Source of the DNA: Agrobacterium sp. AGB01
GTDB taxonomy: Bacteria; Pseudomonadota; Alphaproteobacteria; Rhizobiales; Rhizobiaceae
Length of the DNA stretch: 64,000 nucleotides
NCBI RefSeq assembly: GCF_014851585.1
Contig: NZ_JACVAB010000008.1
Span: forward strand, 124,001-188,000
Direction: 5' to 3'
Positions 42,579 to 51,551 of this stretch are shown one piece after another. The notes under the pieces are model-generated. The model searched no databases and had not been told where the DNA came from. It was given only the letters and a program-made list of their open reading frames with translations. The translations under genes were made by a program, and so were the position numbers. The stretch's first letter is position 1. Each line of letters opens with the position of its first letter.

Positions 42579-43676
42579 CTATTTCTTGATCAGTTCGAGA
42601 AGTCCTGATGGTGGTCCATCATCTTGTGCACTTGTAGGGGATGGCCTGAATAGGGCATTCAGGATTAACGCACGATCTTGCTCGGACACACCTACCGATT
42701 TCCTCTTTGCTAGGCCTAAAAAAGTGATGGCCATGACACGGCGATGCTCAGCGTCAGCTGCTACCGCGAGGTTCTGAGTATACACTCTACTAACATGCTT
42801 GAGTAACCAGCCATATGCCAACACAGGTATCGTAAATATCACTAAAGACGCTACCGAAAAGCTGCCCTTTGTGAGATCTATTACATGATCGATATACCCA
42901 GAAAAATTGGTCCAGTTCAGCCACACTACGATGGTCGGGATTAAAAGCATTATAGCAAAAAGAATTAGAGCTCCCACAGCATAACTTGACGCAGTCGAGG
43001 CAACACCTTTCCAATGGCGAGAGGGGCCTTGCAACAGCAGATAGTTTTCGTAGAGGTCATGAAGTTTCTGAAGCTCGATAGTCTTCTCTTCTATGTAGGC
43101 GTCAAGTTTTTGACGTCCCGCTTCCACAGCCGCCCTATTCTCTAATAGGGCCTTATCAGTATCCTTCTCAGCCTTCTTTGCTCTGCTGAGAGCTTCTGAA
43201 GACGACACCACATCAGCCGTTGTAACTGAAAAGGGATTGTACTCAACGGCAAACCGCAGTGTATATAGGTCACCGGCTACATCGTTGTGCAACGACGACA
43301 AAATGGAATCGGTAAAAATAATTGCAAGACGTTGCGCCGCAATAGGGTTTTTGGAAATCAGATTCGATAGAGCTGTTCCCAAGCCTCCTTGCGCCAAAAT
43401 GACGTTAAGTTGCTTAGCATCCTCAACGAAATCGTCAGCTGACTCAAAGTGTCCAGCTCTAATATCAGAAAGTATACCGCTTAGACGTTGGCTATATACT
43501 TGCGTAATGTTGGTTCGCCCATAAGACCTGTTGGCTACGACCAAATCCCTGTCAAGGGCTGACAAACCTGTCCAGAAATTCAGCTCTTTTCCAAACCAAG
43601 ACAACAGGTTATCGAGCGGCATTTTTGTTTTGGCGATACCTTGAGGACGGCATTCCAATTCATACCAATCGGACAC
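42579..43676 (-). CDS. DUF6161-like membrane coiled-coil protein, 365 aa
   Basis: The N-terminal half is soluble, then a coiled coil follows (about 160-210; AKKAEKDTDKALLENRAAVEAGRQKLDAYIEEKTIEL). Two to three membrane helices (about 228-295) and a short C-terminal tail with DAEHRRVMAITFLGLA and LILNALFRPSPTSAQDDGPP complete it. That tail pattern matches what I remember as DUF6161, found in scattered bacterial islands. Function is unknown; membrane plus sensor-like coils would suit an abortive-infection or stress effector, which is speculation. A/T-rich codons point to acquisition. Confidence 0.6.
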   Translation of the reverse strand: MSDWYELECRPQGIAKTKMPLDNLLSWFGKELNFWTGLSALDRDLVVANRSYGRTNITQVYSQRLSGILSDIRAGHFESADDFVEDAKQLNVILAQGGLGTALSNLISKNPIAAQRLAIIFTDSILSSLHNDVAGDLYTLRFAVEYNPFSVTTADVVSSSEALSRAKKAEKDTDKALLENRAAVEAGRQKLDAYIEEKTIELQKLHDLYENYLLLQGPSRHWKGVASTASSYAVGALILFAIMLLIPTIVVWLNWTNFSGYIDHVIDLTKGSFSVASLVIFTIPVLAYGWLLKHVSRVYTQNLAVAADAEHRRVMAITFLGLAKRKSVGVSEQDRALILNALFRPSPTSAQDDGPPSGLLELIKK

Positions 43677-43947
43677 CTGAATACTCTCCTCTATTCGCTC
43701 TCCATGCTGCTCATGGTAGTGAGTCCGACAACTTTTGCAACTACACTGACTTTAAAGGCACGTGCTGCAATGCTCTGCACGTGAGTCTTAGATTAAAGTA
43801 GAGGCTACTTATCTCAGATCGGTGAGATTCTTGGTTACCCGGTGCCATGAGACAGCAGTGGGCTAAGCTTCTTGGGGAATCGAGATAGGCAGGCAATCGA
43901 TGCAGGGAGGTAATCAAACTGCCTCGATTGATGCTAGCTTCCTGCCC

Positions 43948-44292
43948 CTATTTTAACTCGTCAAGAACATCATCGCTTTCACACTTGGCATATTCCTTGG
44001 CACTGTTAGCAAAAGTGATAGCCCTGTTAGCTGCCGCAACTGCCTCATTCGCGTAGTCTTGCAGCTCTTCTAGGTACTCTTCAACATCGTCCTGATAGCT
44101 TGTAATCTCCCAGTCTTCGCATGTGTGAGTTCGCGAGTACTTATAGCCAGATAAGCAGTAAGGGACTGAGGGCTTTTTGTAGCTACCCGGTGAACTTGGC
44201 AACGTCACGCTCGCATATGGCTCAGAGCAGTATGCCAGCGCTGAGTTAGGAGCCGCGATGATGACAACAAAAAGAAACGCTAAGCGTAGCAT
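43948..44292 (-). CDS. Small secreted protein, 114 aa
   Basis: A signal peptide (MLRLAFLFVVIIAAPNSALA) is cut before Y21. The mature part has four Cys (CSEPY, YCLSGY, HTCEDW and KCESDD), likely two disulfides, and a helical C-terminal half rich in Ala and Glu (YLEELQDYANEAVAAANRAIT). Similar short exported proteins occur in Rhizobiales islands; I cannot assign a role. It lies alone between two island genes on the same strand. Confidence 0.6.
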   Translation of the reverse strand: MLRLAFLFVVIIAAPNSALAYCSEPYASVTLPSSPGSYKKPSVPYCLSGYKYSRTHTCEDWEITSYQDDVEEYLEELQDYANEAVAAANRAITFANSAKEYAKCESDDVLDELK

Positions 44293-44387
44293 ACCAGGAC
44301 CCCCGTCCGTTTGATTAGCCTGGAGCTTACCTTAGGTTGATTGCTGGGAGAAGGTAAAGCGGTTCCATCCGAGACAGCTCGCAATGA

Positions 44388-45185
44388 CTACCTCACCTTT
44401 GTCTTCTTTTCTCTAAAATCATTGAGGTCTATGTGTATTGTAGCGGGATCAATCATCACTTGACGACGTTTCTCAAGTTCAGTTTTCCTTTTAAGCCTGC
44501 GATTTAGTTCGATGGCTGGTGTCATTGCGTATTCGGTAGGGTCCATGCCCGGAGGCAAGCGCAACCCTCGCATTAACAGAGCAATCAAAGCGGTAAGTGA
44601 GTTATCGTCGGTTTCACCGCCAGTCCTTATTTGAAAATCTAGCAGGTATTCTTCGGTTGGGATGTTGGTAGGAGGCAGGACACCCGCAAGCTTGGCTACT
44701 TGAGCAAGGTTGATGTTTCTTAATAGTCCGTGTCCGTCTTGGTTGTTTTTGGCGTAGTTCTTTTCCCAGTTGCCCCATGCTTGGTTAACCCTGGCGTCGG
44801 TAAGTGCAAGTCTCACATACCCGTGTTCCATCCTATTGGCCACCACGAGGGCGTGTAGGTGGTCAACATTATATTTCTTCAAGTCGATATGTGATTTTGG
44901 TATTCCGTAATGACACTCGAGAAATGCTTTGAATGTCGCTCTACATGTTCTTCTGCTTGCTGCAGCGTTAATCCAGCACTCTGCGAGTGCATCACTGCCC
45001 TTATTCAGAATAAAGGAATACTTTATACTATGACGAGGAAGAATGTAGTGCTTTCCTTGATGGTAATGCTCGAGCAATTTGAGGTCATCCTGACCTCTGA
45101 TTCCGATGCTGTCAGCCACTCCTGGTATCGAAAGGTCTTTTGCTTGCGCCTCTAAATAAGAAGTGATGTCAATAACTGCCAGCAT
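44388..45185 (-). CDS. Hypothetical island protein, 265 aa
   Basis: This soluble protein has a central motif IDLKKYNVDHLHALVVANRMEHGYVRLALTDARVNQAWG in pattern and a basic C-terminal tail (RRLKRKTELEKRRQV). The DHLHAL core followed by GYVRL occurs, as I recall, in uncharacterised proteins from rhizobial mobile elements, perhaps HNH-like; no metal site can be claimed. It is the rightmost island gene. Codon use is A/T-richer than the core genes. Confidence 0.55.
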   Translation of the reverse strand: MLAVIDITSYLEAQAKDLSIPGVADSIGIRGQDDLKLLEHYHQGKHYILPRHSIKYSFILNKGSDALAECWINAAASRRTCRATFKAFLECHYGIPKSHIDLKKYNVDHLHALVVANRMEHGYVRLALTDARVNQAWGNWEKNYAKNNQDGHGLLRNINLAQVAKLAGVLPPTNIPTEEYLLDFQIRTGGETDDNSLTALIALLMRGLRLPPGMDPTEYAMTPAIELNRRLKRKTELEKRRQVMIDPATIHIDLNDFREKKTKVR

Positions 45186-45348
45186 TCTAAAGGCTCCTCC
45201 TGCTCAGAGGACATAGTTCCCACCTTATGCATTAACATTGCCTTTAAAAAACCGTTTGTTGAAATGTCTCATGGGGACAAGTCCATGTGCCGCCAAACAG
45301 ACTTTCTCTGGCCCTTCCTTGCCGCCAGCATTGGCATGGCCTTTTTCA

Positions 45349-45389
45349 GTGTGTATACACGTATACGAATCTTATGAAAAAGGATCGAC
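45349..45389. promoter_or_regulatory. Probable GntR operator (copy B) upstream of the OsmC gene
   Basis: Contains ACACGTATACGAAT and aligns with 39217-39257 beside the GntR gene (29 of 41 positions). It lies immediately before the GTG start at 45392. Confidence 0.45.
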
Positions 45390-45391
45390 CT

Positions 45392-45871
45392 GTGGCACAT
45401 GAATATACCTCCGCTGTTATCTGGACCGGCAATCGTGGCGCTGGCACCAGCAGTTACCGCGCCTATGACCGCACCTGGGATGTCGCCGTGCCCGGCAAGG
45501 CGGTCATTCATTGTTCCAATGATCCGTTGCTGGGTGGTGACCCGACCAAGATGAACCCGGAAGACCTGCTGCTTTCGGCTTTATCGGCCTGCCACATGTT
45601 GTGGTACCTGCATTACGCCTCGGAGGCCAAGGTGGTGGTGACGGCCTATGAGGACAGCCCTGTCGGGACAGGCGAAGTGGAAAAAAGCGGTGCTGGGCGT
45701 TTTACCGCAGCCATTTTGCGGCCACGGATTACCGTGCTTGAGGGCACCGATATCGAAGTCGCGACTGCCCTGCACCACCGCATTCACGAGGTGTGTTTCA
45801 TCGCCCGATCGGTGAATTTTCCAGTGAGTTATGAGCCAGTATTTGAGTTTTTGGCCAAGCCTGAAAGCTGA
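45392..45871 (+). CDS. OsmC-family peroxidase-like protein
   Basis: This 159-aa protein starts at GTG 45392 (MAHEYTSAVIWTGNRGAGT), preceded by aaagga; the ATG 18 bp upstream lacks a ribosome-binding site. OsmC features are NPEDLLLSALSACHMLWYLHYA with the first redox Cys, and HEVCFIARSVNFPV with the second. Family members reduce organic peroxides with dithiol donors. The operator-like site upstream suggests control by the GntR regulator at 38579. Confidence 0.85.
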   Translation: MAHEYTSAVIWTGNRGAGTSSYRAYDRTWDVAVPGKAVIHCSNDPLLGGDPTKMNPEDLLLSALSACHMLWYLHYASEAKVVVTAYEDSPVGTGEVEKSGAGRFTAAILRPRITVLEGTDIEVATALHHRIHEVCFIARSVNFPVSYEPVFEFLAKPES

Positions 45872-45893
45872 GATTGTCAGGCTGTGCAGACAA

Positions 45894-45932
45894 TAAAAAA
45901 GCCCGGAAGCGTTTGCTTGCCGGGCTTTTTTT
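45894..45932. terminator. Bidirectional terminator between OsmC gene and ssb
   Basis: AAAAAAGCCCGG pairs with CCGGGCTTTTTTT around an inner AAGC/GCTT stem, giving T tracts on both strands. Confidence 0.9.
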
Positions 45933-45951
45933 ATAGGGATCAATTGGTCGA

Positions 45952-46500
45952 TCAGAACGGGATATCGTCGTCCATGTCGTTGGAGAAGCCGCCCGCAGGC
46001 TGGCCGCCGCGTGCACCACCACCGCCGCCGCTGCGTGCTGGCTGCTGGTCGTAACCACCGCCATAACCGCCACCGGAGGAGCCGCCGCCGTAATCATTGC
46101 CGCCGCCGCCAAAGTCGCCGCCACGGCTGCCGCCGCCACCGCCTTCACCGCGTCCATCCAGCATGGTCAGCGTGGAGCCGAAGCCCTGCAGCACCACTTC
46201 GGTGGAGTAACGGTCATTGCCCGTCTGGTCCTGCCATTTGCGGGTCTGCAGCGCGCCTTCGATATAGAGCTTGGCGCCCTTCTTGACGTATTGTTCAATA
46301 ACCTTGCAAAGACCTTCGTTGAACACGACAACCGTGTGCCATTCGGTCTTTTCTTTGCGTTCGCCGCTGTTGCGGTCACGCCAGGTTTCGGAGGTGGCAA
46401 TACGGAGATTGGCAATTGGGCGTCCGTCCTGGGTGCGGCGAATTTCCGGGTCCGCCCCAACATTACCGATCAAAATTACCTTGTTTACACTGCCTGCCAT
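45952..46500 (-). CDS. ssb: Single-stranded DNA-binding protein
   Basis: This 182-aa protein has an OB fold (residues about 1-112, starting [18 protein letters not shown] with the [11 protein letters not shown] and WHTVVVF blocks), a Gly-rich flexible linker (about 118-170) and the acidic C-terminal tip DMDDDIPF that recruits repair and replication proteins. It coats single-stranded DNA as a tetramer. It is divergent from uvrA with a shared LexA box between them. Confidence 0.96.
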   Translation of the reverse strand: MAGSVNKVILIGNVGADPEIRRTQDGRPIANLRIATSETWRDRNSGERKEKTEWHTVVVFNEGLCKVIEQYVKKGAKLYIEGALQTRKWQDQTGNDRYSTEVVLQGFGSTLTMLDGRGEGGGGGSRGGDFGGGGNDYGGGSSGGGYGGGYDQQPARSGGGGGARGGQPAGGFSNDMDDDIPF

Positions 46501-46805
46501 CTCGTTATCCTTGCTCCGTGCATTTTGCCCGGAAAACTTTCTTTTCTAAAACTGGTGAGATCATAGACCATAGAGGTGGCCAATGGGCACCTTTACCGCC
46601 ACACAATCCACAAGGAATGTTTGCATACAATTCACCGGGATTGCTTTCACGTCAAGTTTGTTCTTTCTTTGTTCCAATAAATCTCTATTATCCAGCGGAA
46701 CAGAATCGAAAAGCAGCTATTCCATACGATTAAACTCGACACCGGGCTTGGCCGCACTACATAAGTGCCCGACCCTGCCCGCCAACATATATTCCGAGCC
46801 TTGTC
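46501..46805. other. ssb-uvrA divergent regulatory region (305 bp)
   Basis: Holds the LexA box at 46660-46674. A TATTAT at 46686-46691 could be the uvrA -10. On the minus strand a TTGACG (46655-46650) with a 17-base spacer fits an ssb -35. No ORF is supported here. Confidence 0.5.
46660..46674 (+). promoter_or_regulatory. LexA (SOS) box between ssb and uvrA, GTTCTTTCTTTGTTC
   Basis: GTTC-N7-GTTC, the alphaproteobacterial LexA operator, 132 bp before uvrA and 160 bp before ssb. It fits known LexA control of uvrA. Confidence 0.85.
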
Positions 46806-49727
46806 ATGAGCGAATTGAAAACGATTTCCATCCGTGGTGCACGAGAACATAACCTGAAGGGGATTGATCTCGACCTGCCGCGCAACAAGCTGATCGTGAT
46901 GACGGGACTGTCCGGCTCCGGAAAATCATCGCTGGCATTCGACACCATCTATGCGGAAGGGCAGCGCCGCTACGTGGAAAGCCTGTCGGCCTATGCGCGC
47001 CAGTTTCTGGAAATGATGCAGAAACCGGATGTGGACCTGATCGAGGGTTTGTCGCCGGCCATATCCATCGAGCAGAAAACCACCTCGCGCAACCCGCGCT
47101 CGACGGTGGGCACCGTGACCGAAATCTACGACTATATGCGCCTGTTGTTTGCGCGTGTGGGCGTGCCCTATTCGCCGGCCACCGGCCTGCCGATTGAAAG
47201 CCAGACGGTGAGCCAGATGGTGGACCGTATTCTGGCGTTTGAGGAAGGCACCCGTCTTTATATTCTGGCGCCAATCGTGCGCGGCCGCAAAGGCGAATAT
47301 AAAAAGGAAATGGCCGAGCTGCAGAAAAAGGGTTTTCAGCGCGTCAAGGTCGATGGCCAGTTCTATGAAATCGCCGATGTGCCGGCGCTGGACAAGAAAT
47401 ACAAACACGACATTGATGTGGTGGTGGACCGTGCGGTGGTGCGCGCCGACATGGCAAGCCGTCTGGCAGACAGCCTTGAGACATGTCTGCGTCTGGCCGA
47501 TGGGTTGGCAATTGCCGAATTTGCCGACAAGCCGCTGCCAGCCGAGGAAACATCGGCCGGTGGTTCTGCCAACAAATCCCTGAACGAGACCCATGAGCGG
47601 GTGCTGTTTTCGGAAAAATTTGCCTGCCCGGTGTCCGGTTTTACCATTCCGGAAATCGAGCCACGGCTGTTTTCCTTCAACAACCCGTTTGGTGCCTGCC
47701 CAACCTGTGATGGCCTTGGTTCGCAGCAGAAGGTGGATGAAAACCTGATCGTGCCGGAACCAAACCGCACGCTCAAAGACGGCGCGATTGCCCCTTGGGC
47801 AAAATCGACCTCACCCTATTATAACCAGACGCTGGAAGCGCTGGGCAAAGCCTTCGGTTTCAAGCTGTCCAGCCGCTGGTCGGACCTGTCGTCGGCGGCC
47901 AAAGGCGCCATTTTGCAGGGCACCGAAGACAAGATCGAATTCCAGTATGAAGACGGCGCACGCTCCTACAAGACCGTGAAGAATTTCGAAGGCATCGTAC
48001 CGAACCTCGAGCGCCGCTGGAAGGAAACCGACAGCGCCTGGGCGCGTGAGGATATCGAGCGTTACATGTCGGCAGCGCCCTGCCCGGCCTGCGCCGGTTA
48101 TCGCCTGAAGCCGGAAGCGCTGGCAGTGAAGATCAACAAGCTGCATATTGGCGAAGTCACGCAGATGTCGATCCGAACGGCGCGCGATTGGTTTGAGGTT
48201 CTGCCTGAGACGCTGAGCGCCAAGCAGAATGAAATTGCCGTGCGCATTCTCAAGGAAATCCGCGAACGTCTGCGCTTCCTCAATGATGTGGGGCTAGATT
48301 ACCTCAGCCTGTCGCGCAATTCCGGCACGCTGTCGGGCGGTGAAAGCCAGCGTATTCGCCTGGCCTCGCAGATCGGTTCGGGCCTGACCGGTGTTCTTTA
48401 CGTGCTGGACGAGCCATCGATTGGCCTGCACCAGCGTGACAATGCCCGCCTGCTGGACACGTTGCAGCACCTGCGCGACATCGGCAATACGGTGATTGTG
48501 GTGGAGCATGACGAAGATGCCATCATGACCGCCGATTATGTGGTCGATATTGGTCCTGCCGCCGGTATTCACGGTGGTGAGGTCATTGCCCAGGGCAGCC
48601 CTGAAGCCGTGATGAACAACCCCAATTCGCTGACCGGCAAATATCTGTCGGGCGAAATGGGCGTGCCTGTGCCGGCGGAACGACGCAAGCCGAAAAAGGG
48701 CAAGGAAATCAAGGTGGTTGGCGCACGCGGCAACAACCTGAAAAACGTCACGGCCTCCGTGCCGCTTGGCGTGTTTACGGCGGTCACCGGTGTGTCCGGC
48801 GGTGGCAAGTCCACCTTCCTGATCGAGACTTTGTACAAGTCTGCGGCACGCCGCGTGATGGGTGCGCGCGAAATTCCGGCCGAACATGACCGCATTGACG
48901 GTTTGGAGTTCATCGACAAGGTGATCGACATCGACCAGTCGCCGATTGGCCGCACACCACGCTCCAACCCGGCCACCTATACCGGTGCGTTCACGCCGAT
49001 CCGTGACTGGTTTGCCGGTCTGCCGGAGGCCAAGGCGCGCGGTTACCAGCCGGGCCGTTTTTCGTTCAACGTCAAGGGTGGTCGCTGCGAGGCCTGCCAG
49101 GGCGACGGCGTCATCAAGATTGAAATGCACTTCCTGCCCGACGTTTATGTGACCTGCGACGTCTGCCACGGCAAACGTTATAACCGCGAAACGCTCGACG
49201 TGACCTTCAAGGGCAAGTCGATTGCCGACGTGCTGGACATGACGGTTGAGGAAGGTGTCGAGTTCTTCTCGGCGGTTCCGGCGGTGCGGGACAAGCTGCA
49301 GTCGCTGTTTGATGTGGGCCTTGGTTACATCAAGGTCGGCCAGCAGGCCAACACGCTGTCTGGCGGTGAAGCGCAGCGCGTGAAACTGGCCAAGGAGCTG
49401 TCGAAACGCTCCACCGGCCGCACGCTTTATATTCTCGACGAACCGACCACCGGCCTGCACTTCCACGACGTCGCCAAGCTTCTGGAAATGCTGCATGAGC
49501 TGGTCAATCAGGGCAACTCCGTTGTTGTTATCGAGCACAATCTCGAGGTCATCAAAACCGCTGACTGGGTGATCGACATCGGCCCTGAGGGCGGTACCGG
49601 CGGCGGTGAAGTGGTTGCAACCGGCACGCCGGAAACCATTGTCAAGGAAGAGCGCTCCTATACCGGCCACTTCCTGAAGGAGCTTCTGGAACGCAGACCG
49701 GGCAAAACCCGGGTGGCGGCAGAATAA
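46806..49727 (+). CDS. uvrA: Excinuclease ABC subunit A
   Basis: This 973-aa protein has two ABC ATPase modules: Walker [11 protein letters not shown] near residue 34 and [10 protein letters not shown] near 660, and signature [12 protein letters not shown] and [12 protein letters not shown]. Zinc modules include CPTCDGLG and CEACQGDG with a CDVCHGKRY pair. It finds bulky DNA lesions with UvrB in nucleotide excision repair. It is divergent from ssb, with an SOS box between, and is followed 11 bp later by a DUF72 gene. Confidence 0.97.
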   Translation: MSELKTISIRGAREHNLKGIDLDLPRNKLIVMTGLSGSGKSSLAFDTIYAEGQRRYVESLSAYARQFLEMMQKPDVDLIEGLSPAISIEQKTTSRNPRSTVGTVTEIYDYMRLLFARVGVPYSPATGLPIESQTVSQMVDRILAFEEGTRLYILAPIVRGRKGEYKKEMAELQKKGFQRVKVDGQFYEIADVPALDKKYKHDIDVVVDRAVVRADMASRLADSLETCLRLADGLAIAEFADKPLPAEETSAGGSANKSLNETHERVLFSEKFACPVSGFTIPEIEPRLFSFNNPFGACPTCDGLGSQQKVDENLIVPEPNRTLKDGAIAPWAKSTSPYYNQTLEALGKAFGFKLSSRWSDLSSAAKGAILQGTEDKIEFQYEDGARSYKTVKNFEGIVPNLERRWKETDSAWAREDIERYMSAAPCPACAGYRLKPEALAVKINKLHIGEVTQMSIRTARDWFEVLPETLSAKQNEIAVRILKEIRERLRFLNDVGLDYLSLSRNSGTLSGGESQRIRLASQIGSGLTGVLYVLDEPSIGLHQRDNARLLDTLQHLRDIGNTVIVVEHDEDAIMTADYVVDIGPAAGIHGGEVIAQGSPEAVMNNPNSLTGKYLSGEMGVPVPAERRKPKKGKEIKVVGARGNNLKNVTASVPLGVFTAVTGVSGGGKSTFLIETLYKSAARRVMGAREIPAEHDRIDGLEFIDKVIDIDQSPIGRTPRSNPATYTGAFTPIRDWFAGLPEAKARGYQPGRFSFNVKGGRCEACQGDGVIKIEMHFLPDVYVTCDVCHGKRYNRETLDVTFKGKSIADVLDMTVEEGVEFFSAVPAVRDKLQSLFDVGLGYIKVGQQANTLSGGEAQRVKLAKELSKRSTGRTLYILDEPTTGLHFHDVAKLLEMLHELVNQGNSVVVIEHNLEVIKTADWVIDIGPEGGTGGGEVVATGTPETIVKEERSYTGHFLKELLERRPGKTRVAAE

Positions 49728-49738
49728 GGGGAATTGTC

Positions 49739-50542
49739 ATGACGGCTTCATCTGGCACGATCAGAACCGGCATTGGTGGCTGGACTTTTGATCCGTGGGA
49801 AGGCACTTTTTATCCGGAAAAACTGGCCAAGAAACGGCAGCTGGAACATGCCAGCCGCCAGTTGAGCGCCATTGAGGTCAATGGCACCTATTATGGCAGC
49901 CAGAAGCCGGCAACCTTCGCCAAATGGGCCTCGGAAGTGCCTGACGGTTTTGTGTTTTCGCTGAAAGCCAGCCGTTATGTCACCAACCGCAAGGTGCTGG
50001 CGGAAGCCGGTGACTCCATGGAAAAGTTCCTTACGCAGGGTCTGACGGAGCTTGGTGACCATCTTGGTCCCATCCTGTGGCAGTTTGCGCCAACCAAGAA
50101 GTTCGAGCCGGATGATTTTGCGGCGTTTCTGGCACTGCTGCCGGAAAAGCAGGACGGACTTACTTTGCAGCACGTGGTGGAAGTGCGCAACGAAACCTTC
50201 ATGGTGCCCGAGTTCATAGACCTTCTGGCCAAACACAAGGTGGCTGTCGTTTGCGCCGATCATCACGATTATCCGCTGCTGCCAGATGTCACGGGTGATT
50301 TTGTCTATTGCCGACTACAAAAGGGCGAGGACGATATCAAGACCTGTTACCCGGAAAAGGACATCAAGGACTGGGCTGGCCGGTTGAAAACCTATGCGGC
50401 GGGCGGTGTGCCCGATGATCTGCCGCTGGTGGCACCAGACCGCAAGCCGGAACAGAAAAAGCGCGACGTCTTTGCCTTCTTCATCACCGGCGGCAAGGTC
50501 AATGCTCCTAATGGTGCGCAATATCTGGCCAAGCTGGTGTGA
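49739..50542 (+). CDS. DUF72 (YecE-like) domain protein
   Basis: This 267-aa protein is a TIM-barrel-like DUF72 protein: RTGIGGWTFDPWEGTFYPE at the N terminus, FVFSLKASRYVTN, WQFAPTKKF and VEVRNETF, then FVYCRLQ. Function is unknown; relatives are widespread. It starts 11 bp after uvrA, so it is probably co-transcribed and thus SOS-linked. The first residues after ATG are not conserved. Confidence 0.88.
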   Translation: MTASSGTIRTGIGGWTFDPWEGTFYPEKLAKKRQLEHASRQLSAIEVNGTYYGSQKPATFAKWASEVPDGFVFSLKASRYVTNRKVLAEAGDSMEKFLTQGLTELGDHLGPILWQFAPTKKFEPDDFAAFLALLPEKQDGLTLQHVVEVRNETFMVPEFIDLLAKHKVAVVCADHHDYPLLPDVTGDFVYCRLQKGEDDIKTCYPEKDIKDWAGRLKTYAAGGVPDDLPLVAPDRKPEQKKRDVFAFFITGGKVNAPNGAQYLAKLV

Positions 50543-50578
50543 TGCATACACGGCGGCTTCGAGCCTACCATTCTTACG

Positions 50579-51082
50579 ACGTCATCCTCGCCAGTGGCGA
50601 CGTGTCGCGTTGATGTGGGATACTGGATTTGCGGGCCTGCATCCGCTCCCTTGAGGCGAGGATTTATCCACGCCAGCCACTTCAGTTTCATTTGACGAGA
50701 TGTGATTGGATTCTCGGGACAGGCCCGAGAATGACGGCGAGTCTGGGTGAGGCAGAACAGGACCCCTCACCTGAAAAATCTATCACTTAGCAAGCTAAGA
50801 TGATGATTTTTCTTCCTCTCCCACAAGGGTAGAGGTAAGGCGCAAAATGCACCGCCCCAATCCCTGACGCGGTTGTTTGTCGTTCGGTGGGTACCCACGA
50901 CTTCCCTCTTCCCTGTGCTTGTCACAGGGATCCAGGCAAGCCCAAGTCATTGGGCTCTTATGTCGCCCCGACGCGCTCCGCTGGATGCCTGTGATTGATC
51001 CTCGGGTCAGGCCCGAGGACGAGGATGAGGGTGGCTGAGGGAGTGTTTGCGGCAAGAACCGCTGACCTTGCAACCTGTCTCA
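50579..51082. repeat. Mosaic intergenic repeat, unit 1 (about 500 bp)
   Basis: Begins acgtcatcctcgcc. It carries a GGTGGGTACCCAC palindrome (50887-50898) and inverted CTCGGG...CCCGAG elements. The segment 50762-51069 recurs as 51209-51508, and 50849-50956 is identical over 108 bp to 51297-51404. Confidence 0.8.
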
Positions 51083-51508
51083 ACGTCATCCTCGCCCCTG
51101 TGGCGAGGATCTAACCACGCCAGCCATGTCAGTTTCGTTTGACGAGATGTGGTTAGATACTTGGGACAAGCCCAAGTATGACGGCGGGTACGGGTGCGTC
51201 ACAACAACACCCCTCACCTGAAAAATCTACGACTTAGCAAGCTAAGACCGTGATTTTTCTTCCTCTCCCACAAGGGTAGAGGAAAGGGCGCAAGATGCAC
51301 CGCCCCAATCCCTGACGCGGTTGTTTGTCGTTCGGTGGGTACCCACGACTTCCCTCTTCCCTGTGCTTGTCACAGGGATCCAGGCAAGCCCAAGTCATTG
51401 GGCTGAAAAGACTCTTATGTCGCGCCGACGCGCTCCGCTGGATGCCTGTGACAAGCACGAGGCATGAGGGTGCCTGAGGGAATGTTTGCAGAAAGAAACG
51501 CTGACCTT
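51083..51508. repeat. Mosaic intergenic repeat, unit 2 (about 430 bp)
   Basis: Second tandem copy, beginning with the same acgtcatcctcgcc. Differences from unit 1 are small indels and substitutions outside the 108-bp identical core. The short GAGAATGAC/AAGTATGAC palindromes are of the kind found as repeated extragenic elements in Rhizobiales genomes. Confidence 0.8.
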
Positions 51509-51551
51509 CCGCTCCCACAGGGGTAGAGGAAAGGCGCCACTACTCACAACC

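Larger units (their letters stand above)
42281..45290. mobile_element. Small genomic island of unknown genes
   Basis: Between the DUF1330 remnant and the OsmC regulatory region the sequence is visibly A/T-richer than its surroundings. It holds three leftward genes of unknown function with ATA/AGA/TTA-type codons. There is no integrase or transposase, so the means of entry is unknown. The boundaries are approximate. 42367-42578 and 43677-43947 show no gene. Confidence 0.45.
50543..51551. other. 1-kb non-coding region between DUF72 gene and dusA
   Basis: No credible gene. It consists almost wholly of two tandem copies of a mosaic repeat (next two entries), rich in inverted repeats such as CTCGGGACAGGCCCGAG. 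ORFs seen here have no ribosome-binding site and simply follow the repeat. Confidence 0.7.

Noticed and set aside
48294-49670. 458-aa open frame opposite uvrA
   Set aside because: Shadow of the second half of uvrA; no start signal and no recognisable domain.
50762-51508. Possible CRISPR or transposon ends in the repeated region
   Set aside because: Only two long tandem units, no regular spacers, no cas gene, no transposase; a mosaic of extragenic palindromes fits better.
50795-51518. 92- and 94-aa minus-strand ORFs within the tandem repeats
   Set aside because: Both ORFs are simply the repeat unit translated; no ribosome-binding site and no conserved protein character.
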